64,000 bases of DNA from Methylobacterium sp. R2-1 (GCF_014191355.1 NZ_JACHWM010000009.1:124001-188000), one strand, 5' to 3'; counted from the first letter of the stretch, positions 26,752 through 34,810 are shown. Notes: a model not told the origin generated them from the letters alone. Made by a program: numbers and translations.

Positions 26752-27539
26752 CGACGCCCGTCACGGCCGCGATCATGCAGCCGTACCTTTTCCCCTATAT
26801 CGGCTACTTCCAGCTCATCGCCGCCGTCGATCAGTTCGTGATCTACGACACGGTGAAGTACACCAAGAAGGGCTGGATCAACCGCAACCGCTTCCTGCGC
26901 GACGGCGCGCCGGTGACCTTCACGCTGCCGCTGGAAAAGGATTCGGACCATCTCGACATCCGCGATCGGCGCGTCGCGGCGGAATTCGAGCCGGACCGGC
27001 TCTGCGCCCAGATCGCCCAGGCCTATCGTCACGCGCCCCATCGGCGCGAGACGATGCCGCTCGTCGAGGAGGTTCTGGGCTATGCCGGCACCGACCTGTT
27101 CGACCACCTGCGGCACGGGTTGCTGCGGACCTGCGCGCATCTCTCCATCGCCACGCCGATCCGAACCGCCTCCGCGATCGAGGGCGCGACCGACCTGCGG
27201 CGGCAGGATCGGGTGATCGATCTCTGCGAACGGCTCGGAGCCGCGACCTACGTCAACCCGATCGGCGGCACGACCCTCTACGATCCGGCCGCCTTCGCGC
27301 AGCGGGGGATCGCTTTACGCTTCCTGCGGGCCCGCCCCTTCGTCTATTCGCAGGGGCCCCACCCCTTCGTGCCGTGGCTGTCGATCCTCGACGTGCTGAT
27401 GTTCAACCCGCGATCCGAGCTCGCGGCCGTTCTGGCCGGCGGCTACGATCTCATCGAGGGGGAGGATGCCCCGTGCCCCGCTGGCGCAAGCTCGGCCGCG
27501 TCTTCGATCCCGCGAGCGTCGGCGGTCGCCCCTGGCTGA
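26748..27539 (+). CDS. WbqC-like family protein
   Basis: The ATG at 26748 overlaps the aminotransferase stop (ATGA). The 263-residue protein has the WbqC-family pattern: IMQPYLFPYIGYFQLI, VDQFVIYDTVKYTKKGWINR, TLPLEKDS, IGGTTLYD and the C-terminal LSILDVLMFN. Members occur in O-antigen and surface-sugar loci, often beside amino-sugar genes; their chemical role is not well established. The last 67 bp overlap the GTG-started next gene, a long overlap, so the Ala/Ser-rich C-terminal tail may be non-essential. Confidence 0.85.
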   Translation: MTTPVTAAIMQPYLFPYIGYFQLIAAVDQFVIYDTVKYTKKGWINRNRFLRDGAPVTFTLPLEKDSDHLDIRDRRVAAEFEPDRLCAQIAQAYRHAPHRRETMPLVEEVLGYAGTDLFDHLRHGLLRTCAHLSIATPIRTASAIEGATDLRRQDRVIDLCERLGAATYVNPIGGTTLYDPAAFAQRGIALRFLRARPFVYSQGPHPFVPWLSILDVLMFNPRSELAAVLAGGYDLIEGEDAPCPAGASSAASSIPRASAVAPG

Positions 27540-28435
27540 AGGCCTTCGCACAGGCGCCCTCGGCCCTCGTCTGCGACGACGTGGTACGGATGTACTTCTC
27601 CTGCCGCCCGGACGCCGACGCCAACGGCCAGTACGTCAGCTACAGCGCCTATGTCGATCTCGACCGCAGCGACCTGTTCAAGGTCCGCGCGGTGGCCGAT
27701 GAGCCGATCCTGCCGCTCGGCGGCACCGGCACCTTCGACGAGTTCGGGGTCTATCCGGTCTCGGTGATCCGGGCGGGTGACGAGGTCCGTGCCTACTATG
27801 CCGGCTGGACGCGCTGCGTCTCGGTTCCCTTCAACACGGCCATCGGCTGCGCCGTCAGCCGCGACGGCGGGCGCCGCTTCGAGCGGCTCGGGCAGGGGCC
27901 GATCCTCCCCTATACGCCGGACGAGCCCTTCGTGATGAGCGGGCCCAAGGTCCGGCGCTTCGGCGAGATGTGGTACCTGTTCTACATCGCCGGCCGCGTC
28001 TGGAAGCGGGTCGAGGGCCGGGCCGAGCCGGTCTACCGCATCCGCATGGCGACCTCGCCCGACGGCCTGACCTGGACCAAGGCGAACCGCGACCTGATCC
28101 CGCCGCGTATCGAGGCGGACGAGGCCCAGGCGAGCCCGGACGTGTTCGAGGCGGGCGGGCGCTACCACATGCATTTCTGCTACCGCTACAGCGAGGGCTA
28201 CCGCAGCCACGCGCGCGGTTACCGCATCGGCTACGCCTGGAGCACCGATCTCCGGAACTGGACCCGCGATGACGCGCGCTGCGGCATCGACGTGTCGGAG
28301 GAGGGCTGGGACGCGCAGATGATCAGCTACCCCCACGTCTTCGCCGTCGATGGTCGGACCTATCTCGCCTATCTCGGCAACGAGGTCGGCCGCGGCGGCT
28401 TCGGCCTTGCCGCACTCGACGGCGCCTTCGACTGA
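27473..28435 (+). CDS. Beta-propeller glycosidase-like protein (GH43/GH130-like), copy 1
   Basis: GTG at 27473 is preceded by GGGGGAGG at 8 bp, so I prefer it to an upstream ATG. The 320-residue protein shows repeated blades: MYFSCRPDADANGQYVSY, GTFDEFGVYPVSVIR, YYAGWTRCVSVPFNTAIGCA, MWYLFYIAGRVW, RMATSPDGLTWTK, YHMHFCYRYSEGYRS, IGYAWSTDLRNWTRDDA. Such five-bladed propellers cleave or phosphorolyse sugars, although catalytic acids cannot be assigned with certainty here. There is no signal peptide, so it should act in the cytoplasm. It has a tandem paralogue immediately downstream. Confidence 0.75.
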   Translation: MPRWRKLGRVFDPASVGGRPWLKAFAQAPSALVCDDVVRMYFSCRPDADANGQYVSYSAYVDLDRSDLFKVRAVADEPILPLGGTGTFDEFGVYPVSVIRAGDEVRAYYAGWTRCVSVPFNTAIGCAVSRDGGRRFERLGQGPILPYTPDEPFVMSGPKVRRFGEMWYLFYIAGRVWKRVEGRAEPVYRIRMATSPDGLTWTKANRDLIPPRIEADEAQASPDVFEAGGRYHMHFCYRYSEGYRSHARGYRIGYAWSTDLRNWTRDDARCGIDVSEEGWDAQMISYPHVFAVDGRTYLAYLGNEVGRGGFGLAALDGAFD

Positions 28436-28445
28436 CCGGTCCGAC

Positions 28446-29402
28446 ATGCACTGGAACAAGCTCGGCCTCGTCTTCGATCTGCAGGCGCACCCTCTCCCCT
28501 TCGGCGGCGGAGCGTTCGCGCAATCGCCCCAAGCCCTCGTCCTCGCGGACCGGGTGCGGATCTTCTTCTCGACCCGCAGCCGCGAGCCGGACGGGCAGTA
28601 TCTTAGCCATGTCGCCTTCGTGGACATGCGCAAAGACCTGGGTGCGGTGCTCGGCGTCGCGCAGCGGCCGGTCATCGCCGCAGGCGACCTCGGCACCTTC
28701 GACGAGCACGGCATCTTCCCGATGAACGTGCTGCGCCATGACGATCTCGTCTACGGCTACACGACGGGCTGGAGCCGGCGCGTCTCCGTGCCGGTGGAGA
28801 CCGGCATCGGGCTCGCCGTCAGCCGGGACGACGGGTTGACCTTCGAGCGGTTCGGGTCGGGACCGGTTCTCTCCGCCACGCTCAACGAGCCGTTCCTCGT
28901 CGCCGACGGGTTCGTGCGCACGATCGATGGCCTGTTCCACATGTGGTACATCTTCGGCACCGCCTGGAGCGCCGCCGGTGCCGGCACGGCGCCGGAGCGG
29001 GTCTACAAGATCGGGCATGCCACCTCGGCGGACGGCATCCATTGGAACAAGGAGGAGGGCCGCCGGATCGTCGCCGACCGGCTCGGCCCGGAGGAGGCAC
29101 AGGCGCTTCCCTGCGTGTTCGACCGCGGCGCCCGCCGGCACATGGTGTTCTGCTACCGGGAGCAAATCGGCTTTCGCACCGATTCCGGCCGCGGCTACCG
29201 GATCGGTCACGCGTGGTCTGACGACCTCGTGGACTGGACACGGGACGACGCGATGCTGTCCATCGCCGGAACGCCCGGCGAATGGGACGCGGAGATGCAG
29301 TGCTACCCCCACGTCTTCACCTGTGAGGGCGCGACCTATCTCCTCTACAACGGCAATGCCTTCGGCCGCTTCGGCTTCGGCGCGGCACGGCTCGAACCGT
29401 GA
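28446..29402 (+). CDS. Beta-propeller glycosidase-like protein (GH43/GH130-like), copy 2
   Basis: From ATG 28446 the 318-residue product aligns along its whole length with the preceding gene (IFFSTRSREPDGQYLSH, GTFDEHGIFPMNVLR, YTTGWSRRVSVPVETGIGLA, FHMWYIFGTAW, HATSADGIHWNKE, MVFCYREQIGFRT, IGHAWSDDLVDWTRDDA). It is a diverged tandem duplicate. The central segment after the third blade differs, which may alter substrate. No signal peptide. It overlaps the next gene by GTGA. Confidence 0.75.
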   Translation: MHWNKLGLVFDLQAHPLPFGGGAFAQSPQALVLADRVRIFFSTRSREPDGQYLSHVAFVDMRKDLGAVLGVAQRPVIAAGDLGTFDEHGIFPMNVLRHDDLVYGYTTGWSRRVSVPVETGIGLAVSRDDGLTFERFGSGPVLSATLNEPFLVADGFVRTIDGLFHMWYIFGTAWSAAGAGTAPERVYKIGHATSADGIHWNKEEGRRIVADRLGPEEAQALPCVFDRGARRHMVFCYREQIGFRTDSGRGYRIGHAWSDDLVDWTRDDAMLSIAGTPGEWDAEMQCYPHVFTCEGATYLLYNGNAFGRFGFGAARLEP

Positions 29403-29905
29403 CCGCCGCGGCCTTCGCGCAAAACCGCTCCCGGGCGGAGGATGTGCAGGCCCACCTGATCGCCTGCGCGAAGACCTTCACGCCACCGCTCGACCGGCGG
29501 GTAGCGGTCCCCAACTACGCCGCCAAACTCGCCGCGCGCGCCGAACGGTTCGAGGCTTGGGACGGCCCGGCGCTGATCGGTCTGGTGGCGGTCTATTGCA
29601 ACGATCCGGCCCGCATCTGCGCCTTCGTGACGAGCGTCAGCGTCGTGCCGGAGCGAACACGGGAAGGGCTGGGGGGGCGGCTGCTCGCGGCAGCGATCGC
29701 CCATACCCGCGGGCTCAGCTTCGCGCGGATCGCGCTGAGCGTCGATCGCGAGGCGGCCGCCCTCGGCCTCTATCATCGGCTCGGCTTCGCCGAGGACGGG
29801 CGGGACGGCACGACGCTGCACCTCTCGCTCGACTTGGCGGCGCCGCGTCCCGGTGCAGACAAGGGCGCGACATCACAGGACCGAGGCAGGGAGGCCAGAT
29901 CATGA
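29399..29905 (+). CDS. GNAT-family N-acetyltransferase
   Basis: GTG at 29399 overlaps the previous TGA. The 168-residue protein contains the acetyl-CoA site VTSVSVVPERTREGLGGRLL (motif A, R/Q-x-x-G-x-G/A-like) and the motif B block LGLYHRLGFAEDGRD. The operon partners suggest an amino sugar made by the DegT enzyme as the acceptor. This is inferred from context, since GNAT sequence alone does not give the substrate. Confidence 0.85.
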   Translation: MTAAAFAQNRSRAEDVQAHLIACAKTFTPPLDRRVAVPNYAAKLAARAERFEAWDGPALIGLVAVYCNDPARICAFVTSVSVVPERTREGLGGRLLAAAIAHTRGLSFARIALSVDREAAALGLYHRLGFAEDGRDGTTLHLSLDLAAPRPGADKGATSQDRGREARS

Positions 29906-30654
29906 GTGCGGGGCGCGACTTCGACCGTGAGACGCAGGACGTGGAAGGCCACCGCTACGCCTACGACTTCGATCTCGATGTGATGCACAAATACATGGTG
30001 CGCGCCTTCGAGCCGTTCTTCCGTCCCGGCCGACTGCTCGAACTCGGCAGCTTCCGCGGCGACTTCACCCGACGCCTGACGCCGTTCTTCGACGACATCA
30101 CCTGCGTCGAGGCCTCGGGCGATGCGATCGACGCGGCACGAGGACGGCTCGGCGAGAGCGTCAAGTACGTCCACGCGACCTTCGAGGCGGTCGCGCTGCC
30201 CGCCCGCTACGACACGATCATCCTCACCCACGTGCTCGAACATCTCGACGACCCGGTCGGAGTGCTGAGGCGCGTCAACGCGGAATGGCTCTCGGAGGGC
30301 GGACGCCTGCTGCTGGCCTGCCCGAACGCCAACGCTCCGTCCCGCCAGATTGCGGTGAAGATGGGCTTGATCTCCCACAACGCCGCCGTCACCGAGGCGG
30401 AGCGGCAGCACGGCCACCGCTGCACCTACAGTCTCGACACCCTCGAACGCGACGCGGCCGCCGCGGGCCTCAGGGTGATTCACCGTTCCGGCGTCTTCTT
30501 CAAGGCGCTGGCGAACTTCCAGTGGGATGCACTGCTGAAGACCGACATCGTCTCGCCAGCCTATCTCGACGGCTGCTACGCCCTGGGACAGCTCTACCCG
30601 GATCTCTGCGCAAGTATCTATCTCGTCTGCGAGCGGGGTTCGCCGAACAGATAG
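29902..30654 (+). CDS. Class I SAM-dependent methyltransferase
   Basis: ATG at 29902 overlaps the acetyltransferase stop (ATGA). The 250-residue protein has motif I LLELGSFRGDFTRRL, acidic motif II (ITCVEASGDAI), motif III-like YDTIILTHVLEHLDDP and the post-core block GGRLLLACPNANAPSRQ. It resembles methyltransferases of sugar and surface-glycan loci. It is the last gene of the operon that starts at 23340; a pair of hairpins follows at 30681-30730. Confidence 0.85.
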   Translation: MSAGRDFDRETQDVEGHRYAYDFDLDVMHKYMVRAFEPFFRPGRLLELGSFRGDFTRRLTPFFDDITCVEASGDAIDAARGRLGESVKYVHATFEAVALPARYDTIILTHVLEHLDDPVGVLRRVNAEWLSEGGRLLLACPNANAPSRQIAVKMGLISHNAAVTEAERQHGHRCTYSLDTLERDAAAAGLRVIHRSGVFFKALANFQWDALLKTDIVSPAYLDGCYALGQLYPDLCASIYLVCERGSPNR

Positions 30655-30680
30655 TGCATCGTACCGAAAGCGGGCTGCCG

Positions 30681-30730
30681 GCCTGTCTGAATGGATGAGG
30701 CCGAGACAGGCACCGAGAGCGTCCGGTGCC
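30681..30730 (+). terminator. Two nested hairpins after the sugar operon
   Basis: GCCTGTCT (30681-30688) pairs with AGACAGGC (30704-30711), and GGCACCG (30709-30715) pairs with CGGTGCC (30724-30730). The two stems share bases 30709-30711, so they compete. No T-tract follows, so this is a possible non-canonical or Rho-linked terminator. Confidence 0.4.
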
Positions 30731-30851
30731 GCGTCCCCGGGCCGAGCCTCTCCCATCTCCCGATCACATCTTCCGCAGAACGGCTTCGCCGGCCATCACG
30801 GAACTGTAGGATGCTCGCATCGGCCGATGACCGCCTGCAGGGCGCGGCCGG

Positions 30852-31361
30852 ATGCGCGTATGCGGGATGAGCGGGATGGAACGTCGGGACTTCGTCGGGG
30901 CACTGGGTGCGGTGGCCGGCTTGGTTTCCGGGGCTGCGGTGCGTGCCCAGGCGGCCGACCACGATCATGGTCGGGCTCACGGACAGGATCATGGGCACGA
31001 TCACGGCAGCGCCAGCGGCCACTCCGACCATCCGGCTCCGTTCGCGGCGCTGAAGGAGGCGAGCGCCCGCTGCGTTTCCACCGGCAACGACTGCCTGGGC
31101 CACTGCTTCGGCATGCTGTCGATAAAGGATACGACCATGGCCGCCTGCATGCGGGCGACCTACGACCTCGTGCATGCCTGTACGGCACTGGAGACGCTCG
31201 CGGCGGTGAACTCGCCCCACACCCGCGCCATGGCCAGAGCGGTGGCCGACATCTGCGCGGCCTGCGAGACCGAATGCGCCAAGTTCCCCGAAATCGCCGC
31301 GTGTCGCTCCTGCCGCGAGGCGTGCCGGACCTGCACGGCCGAGTGCCGGAAAGCGGTATAG
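30852..31361 (+). CDS. Csp1-like copper-storage protein with Tat signal
   Basis: The 169-residue frame has a twin-arginine signal (ERRDFVGALGAVAGLVSGAA). A His-rich linker follows (several DHGH-type repeats, about residues 36-58), then a four-helix domain with 13 Cys residues, many in C-x2-C or C-x3-C spacing (CVSTGNDCLGHC, CAACETECAKF, CRSCREACRTCTAEC). The count and spacing match the Csp1 family, which stores many Cu(I) ions inside a helical bundle outside the cytoplasm. Starts at 30867 or 30876 are equally possible and leave the Tat motif intact. The His-rich linker is an added possible copper-collecting element. No copper-responsive regulator is adjacent. Confidence 0.85.
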   Translation: MRVCGMSGMERRDFVGALGAVAGLVSGAAVRAQAADHDHGRAHGQDHGHDHGSASGHSDHPAPFAALKEASARCVSTGNDCLGHCFGMLSIKDTTMAACMRATYDLVHACTALETLAAVNSPHTRAMARAVADICAACETECAKFPEIAACRSCREACRTCTAECRKAV

Positions 31362-31556
31362 AGCCTCGTCTCGCAAGGTGACCGTCGGCTTCCGGGGAAA
31401 AAGACGGCGCAGAATGAAAATCTGGCTCCCATCAGGGATCGTCAGCGACGGTGAGACGAAAGCCCTCCATCAGCGCCGGCCAGCACCGTTCGGGCGGGCG
31501 CCACCGAACGGCACGGTGAGGACGGATAAACCCGCCTCGTCGATGATCTCCAAGGC

Positions 31557-31784
31557 TCAGACGAGCCGGTTGCGGACGCCGCCGGAATGGGGGTGTGCGA
31601 TCAGGTGCTGGGCTGCCATCGGAGCCTGGGCGTGCGCCGCATCGGGACCCGGCAGGATCTCGCCCTCCGGATCGGGGACGAGCCTGTCGGAGCCGTAGCG
31701 CAGATGGAAAAGTAGCGCGGCATCACGCGCCTTCGCACCTCGCGTATGGTCCGCCTCCGATGCGCCGGGGCTGCAGCCAGCCAT
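31557..31784 (-). CDS. DUF6894-like small protein
   Basis: ATG 31784 follows GGGGGGAAG at good spacing. The 75-residue product contains LLFHLRYGSDRLVPDPEGEI and PGPDAAHAQAPMAAQHLI, the layout of the DUF6894 family common in Methylobacterium (an FHLRDG-like strand, PDEEG turn, and a helix rich in Ala). The N-terminal 24 residues are unusual for the family, so the functional start may be further in. Role unknown. Confidence 0.55.
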   Translation of the reverse strand: MAGCSPGASEADHTRGAKARDAALLFHLRYGSDRLVPDPEGEILPGPDAAHAQAPMAAQHLIAHPHSGGVRNRLV

Positions 31785-32138
31785 GGCTTCCCCCCTGATT
31801 TCGTCGCTGAAAAGTGATCGCCGCATCAAGCGGACCGCACCTCGTCAACCCGAAAGCGATCACCTCCCGGTGCGGCGGCGTGGGCGACCTTCGATACCAA
31901 TTGGCAATATCGCTGTCCGGCATAACTATAACAAATGTTTCAATGTCGGAAACCGCACCCAAGCCTCAGGCCGGCTTACATGCCGCTGAATCGGCGCATA
32001 GAGTGCCGCAGAACCTTCCCGATCATCAGTTGTGTCTCCTTGACCACGCTGGTGCAGCGGGCGGTCGGCGAAAGCACAGGGGAACGCTGCGTCGCTCAAC
32101 TCACGGCGGCTCAGGACCTTCACGTTTCGAGAACGAGC
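31785..32138. other. Intergenic stretch with no convincing gene
   Basis: About 350 bp separate the divergent DUF6894-like gene from the receiver-like gene at 32139. Open frames here lack starts and signatures. A modestly AT-richer patch (31900-31945) may hold promoters. Confidence 0.45.
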
Positions 32139-32519
32139 ATGACTGAGCCGGACCGGAGAGACGTCGTCCTGCTGGTTCAGACCAACTCCATCGCCGGTCT
32201 GGATCTGGCGGATGCCTTGGCGGGTGCGGGCTACCGCGTCAGCGAACCGGCCTGGACGACGGCGGAGGCGCAGCGATGGCTCGTGCGCCCGAACCCGGCC
32301 CGGGCGGTTCTCGATCTCGCGACGGCGGACGATGCCGGACCACGGCTTGCGCGTACCCTTCGACGCCGCGGCGTCCCCTTCGTCATCTGCGCCGCGAGCG
32401 GGGCAGCGGGTCCGTTCCGGGGTTTCGCCGTTGCGCCGCGCCTGCCGAAGCCGGCTTGGTCCCGCGACGTCATCCACGCAATGGATGAACTGGCCGCTCA
32501 GGCAGGACGGGCACCATGA
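32139..32519 (+). CDS. Degenerate receiver-like protein
   Basis: From ATG 32139 the 126-residue protein has a response-regulator-like strand pattern (VVLLVQTN, ARAVLDLA, GVPFVICAAS, RLPKPAWSRDVI). The N-terminal acidic pair is replaced by Q-T-N. The usual D-x-x-M-P is replaced by DLATADDAG, while the lysine in LPKPAW is kept. It is probably a pseudo-receiver that is not phosphorylated in the normal way. Its stop overlaps the Crp/Fnr gene (ATGA), so the two proteins are likely to work together. Confidence 0.6.
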   Translation: MTEPDRRDVVLLVQTNSIAGLDLADALAGAGYRVSEPAWTTAEAQRWLVRPNPARAVLDLATADDAGPRLARTLRRRGVPFVICAASGAAGPFRGFAVAPRLPKPAWSRDVIHAMDELAAQAGRAP

Positions 32520-33265
32520 AAGTCTTACCGGGCGGTGGGGCGGCGATGAGCGGGCCCGTCCTGCGCAAGCTGCAAGGTTTCAGCAGGCTTGAGGAGGCGG
32601 ACGCGGCCGCGCTGGCGATGTGCGAGGCAGGAACGCGGCTGGTTCCGGCGGGCACGGACCTGATCCGCGAGGGCGATCGGCCAGAGGGCATGCTCGCGAT
32701 CACGGAGGGCTTCGCCTGCCGTTACAAGCTGCGGGAGAACGGTGCGCGCCAGATCATGGCCTACCTCATTCCTGGGGATGTCTGCGACCTTGATATCTCG
32801 GTCCTGAACCGGATGGATCACGCCATCGGCACGCTCACCACCTGTCGCGTCGCGCGGATCGCACCCGAGGCCAGTCGGGATCTGCGTTCGCGCCCCGCCC
32901 TGGCTCGTGGCCTGCACAGGGCCGCCATCGTCGACGAGGCGATCTTGCGCGAGTGGATCATGAATCTCGGTCGGCGTTCCGCCGTGGAGCGCCTCGCCCA
33001 CCTGTTCTGCGAGTTGCTCGTGCGCATGCGCGCGGTGGGTCTGACCTGCGGCAACAGCTACGACCTGCCGATCACCCAACTCGACCTTGCCGATACCACC
33101 GGCATGACCAGCGTGCACGTGAACCGTTCGCTGGGTGAACTCAGGCGTGCGGGGCTGATCGAGCGCAAGGGCAAGCGCCTGACGCTGTGCGACTTGGCAC
33201 GCCTCATGGAGATGGCCGAGTTCCGGCCGAACTACCTGCACCGCGAGATGCCGACCGCGGCCTGA
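32516..33265 (+). CDS. Crp/Fnr-family transcription regulator
   Basis: The 249-residue protein has a cyclic-nucleotide-binding-like beta-roll (about 20-140; GTDLIREGDRPEGMLAITEG, IPGDVCDLD), a long dimer helix and a C-terminal helix-turn-helix with LDLADTTGMTSVHVNRSLGELRRAGLIE. It lacks the Cys cluster of Fnr. Such proteins are abundant in Methylobacterium, usually with unknown effectors. It is coupled to the pseudo-receiver gene by a 4-bp overlap and differs clearly from the FixK-like regulator at 40298-40999. Confidence 0.88.
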   Translation: MKVLPGGGAAMSGPVLRKLQGFSRLEEADAAALAMCEAGTRLVPAGTDLIREGDRPEGMLAITEGFACRYKLRENGARQIMAYLIPGDVCDLDISVLNRMDHAIGTLTTCRVARIAPEASRDLRSRPALARGLHRAAIVDEAILREWIMNLGRRSAVERLAHLFCELLVRMRAVGLTCGNSYDLPITQLDLADTTGMTSVHVNRSLGELRRAGLIERKGKRLTLCDLARLMEMAEFRPNYLHREMPTAA

Positions 33266-33344
33266 GGCCGGAGCCGTCCGGATCGGACGACCCCGGTCGA
33301 TGGCCATGACGCGGCGGAAGCGCTCGGGCCGCAGGGAACCCGCC

Positions 33345-33626
33345 TCAGCGGTCGCGTGACTTCGTGGTGCGCGAATCCTGGTTCTTGTTGCCTTCCGCGG
33401 CGGGTGACGTCCCCGGCACGCCCGTATTCCCCGAGCCGCCCCCCATCTCCCCGGCCTTCATCGCGTCGCCCTTCTGCATCTCGCCCGCCGTTCCGGCGCG
33501 AGACGTACCGGAAGGTGCGGACGGTTGCTGAGACGTGCCCTGACCGGACGTCCCCTGCGAGAATGCGGCACCGAGGCTGCCGACCAGAAGCAGCGAGGCA
33601 AAACAAACGGTGTGAATTTTGTTCAT
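33345..33626 (-). CDS. Small secreted Gly/Ser-rich protein
   Basis: ATG 33626 is preceded by AGGGAGA at good spacing, so I prefer it to an upstream ATG. The 93-residue product has a signal peptide (MNKIHTVCFASLLLVGSLGAAFSQ) and a low-complexity mature part rich in Gly, Ser, Thr and Lys without Cys. It would be exported and probably disordered. Many similar proteins occur in Methylobacterium; function unknown. Confidence 0.65.
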   Translation of the reverse strand: MNKIHTVCFASLLLVGSLGAAFSQGTSGQGTSQQPSAPSGTSRAGTAGEMQKGDAMKAGEMGGGSGNTGVPGTSPAAEGNKNQDSRTTKSRDR

Positions 33627-33900
33627 GAGCGATCTCCCTAGAACAACCTCATCGTAAAACCCCATCACAATAGGTAGTTCAAAAATAAATCTCTTAGATA
33701 ATTTTAATATTATTTCATATTGGCATAAGTACTACATTACCATAAAGATGCATGATCTCATCCATCGCCGGCGGATAGGGTGGACAAGCCTCATGCCATC
33801 CTCCGTGCCGGCTCAAGGAACGAGCCGACATGTCCTGGCGTTCACCGTCGGACCTTGGCCGGAAGCGGATGCTCGGCCGGCAGGAGACAGGAGACGTTCG
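33627..33900. other. AT-rich divergent promoter region
   Basis: Bases 33640-33745 are markedly AT-rich compared with the surroundings and separate two divergent genes for small exported proteins. TATAAT-like stretches occur on both strands, but no single promoter can be singled out. Confidence 0.45.
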
Positions 33901-34164
33901 ATGATGAAGATCGGAACCCGCACGGCGCTGGCTCTGATCGCCTTCTCGGCCACCGGCACAGCCAGCGTGCGAGCCGGCGAGGAGGAGCAGGCTGCTCTCT
34001 GCCGCGACGACGTCATGCGCCTGTGCCTGACATCGATCCCCGACCGCGGCCGGATCGTGAGTTGCATGAAGGCTCAGCGGGTGAGCCTCAGCCCCGGTTG
34101 CCGGGCCGCCTTCGACGAGGGGATGGCCTCCTCAGCCGGGCGGCGCTCCGCGAGCCTTCGCTGA
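33901..34164 (+). CDS. Small exported Cys-rich protein
   Basis: ATG 33901 follows AGGAGA. The 87-residue product has a signal peptide (residues 1-25, ending VRAGE) and a mature part with four Cys in the pattern C-x7-C-x13-C-x13-C (LCRDDVMRLC, IVSCMKAQR, LSPGCRAAF). This resembles the cysteine-rich GLG1-type repeat seen in small periplasmic proteins. The Cys probably form two disulfides. Role unknown. Confidence 0.65.
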   Translation: MMKIGTRTALALIAFSATGTASVRAGEEEQAALCRDDVMRLCLTSIPDRGRIVSCMKAQRVSLSPGCRAAFDEGMASSAGRRSASLR

Positions 34165-34292
34165 GGGCTGCTGAGCGACGATCCATCGTCGCTCCCCTCT
34201 TCGCACTGGTCGCCACGCTCTCGGCACGACCGGGCAGCACCGGGACGGTACCCGCGCCCGCTTTCGATCGACGACAGGAGATACGCCTTCCG

Positions 34293-34709
34293 ATGAAGCG
34301 TTCGATTCTTCCTCTCATTCTGCTTACCGGCTTGACGGTGCCCGCGCTCAGCCGGCCTGCAGCCGCGGTGGAAGGCTCACCCGTGCTGCTACACGGCAAT
34401 TATTGCGGGCCCGGCAACAAGGCACCCGCGGCACCCGTCGATGCGCTGGACGCGGCCTGCGCCCGCCACGACGCCTGCACGCCCGACGGCGCGCTGGCCC
34501 CGAAAGCCTGCAACCTGCGGCTTCAGGTGGATGCCGAGCGCGTGGCCGATGATCCGCGCCAGCCGACAGACTTGCGGATGCTGGCTGGTCTCGTCGCCTC
34601 CGGCGCGGCGATGATGCCGTCGGCCCCATCCTCCGCACCACGCGCACCCGCCGCTCCCGCGGCCGTTGAGGTCGAGAGCACGCCCGACGCGGACCTGCTT
34701 CCGGAATAG
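34293..34709 (+). CDS. Exported phospholipase A2-like protein
   Basis: The 138-residue product has a signal peptide (about 1-25) and then GNYCGPGNKAPAAPVDALDA followed by CARHDAC. The Cys-Gly-x-Gly calcium loop followed by D-x2-C-x2-H-D-x-C is the active-site signature of secreted phospholipase A2, with the His-Asp pair intact. The domain is short for a full enzyme and the last 50 residues are Ala/Pro-rich, so catalysis is uncertain. It lies downstream of the Cys-rich exported protein on the same strand. Confidence 0.7.
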   Translation: MKRSILPLILLTGLTVPALSRPAAAVEGSPVLLHGNYCGPGNKAPAAPVDALDAACARHDACTPDGALAPKACNLRLQVDAERVADDPRQPTDLRMLAGLVASGAAMMPSAPSSAPRAPAAPAAVEVESTPDADLLPE

Positions 34710-34736
34710 GCCGCGCCCGCCTTCGGGGGATGCTCA

Positions 34737-34810
34737 CCTCGGACTCACGAAACGTTCGCTGTGCCGCCGCAGTCCGAGGAGGCGCGACCCGGGCAGCGGA
34801 CGTTTCGTGA
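34737..34810 (+). repeat. Two overlapping inverted repeats (alternative hairpins)
   Basis: TCACGAAACGTTCGCTG (34745-34761) and CAGCGGACGTTTCGTGA (34794-34810) are complementary at 16 of 17 positions. CCTCGGACT (34737-34745) and AGTCCGAGG (34771-34779) are fully complementary. The second pair's right arm lies in the loop of the first and its left arm abuts the first, so both stems together would make a pseudoknot-like fold. Confidence 0.6.

Noticed and set aside
27443..29312. Long minus-strand frames opposite the propeller genes
   Set aside because: They show no signature and mirror the codon bias of the real plus-strand genes.
28927..30654. A 575-codon plus-strand frame ending with the methyltransferase
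   Set aside because: Only the part from 29902 has family signature; the upstream part is an out-of-frame shadow of the propeller and GNAT genes.
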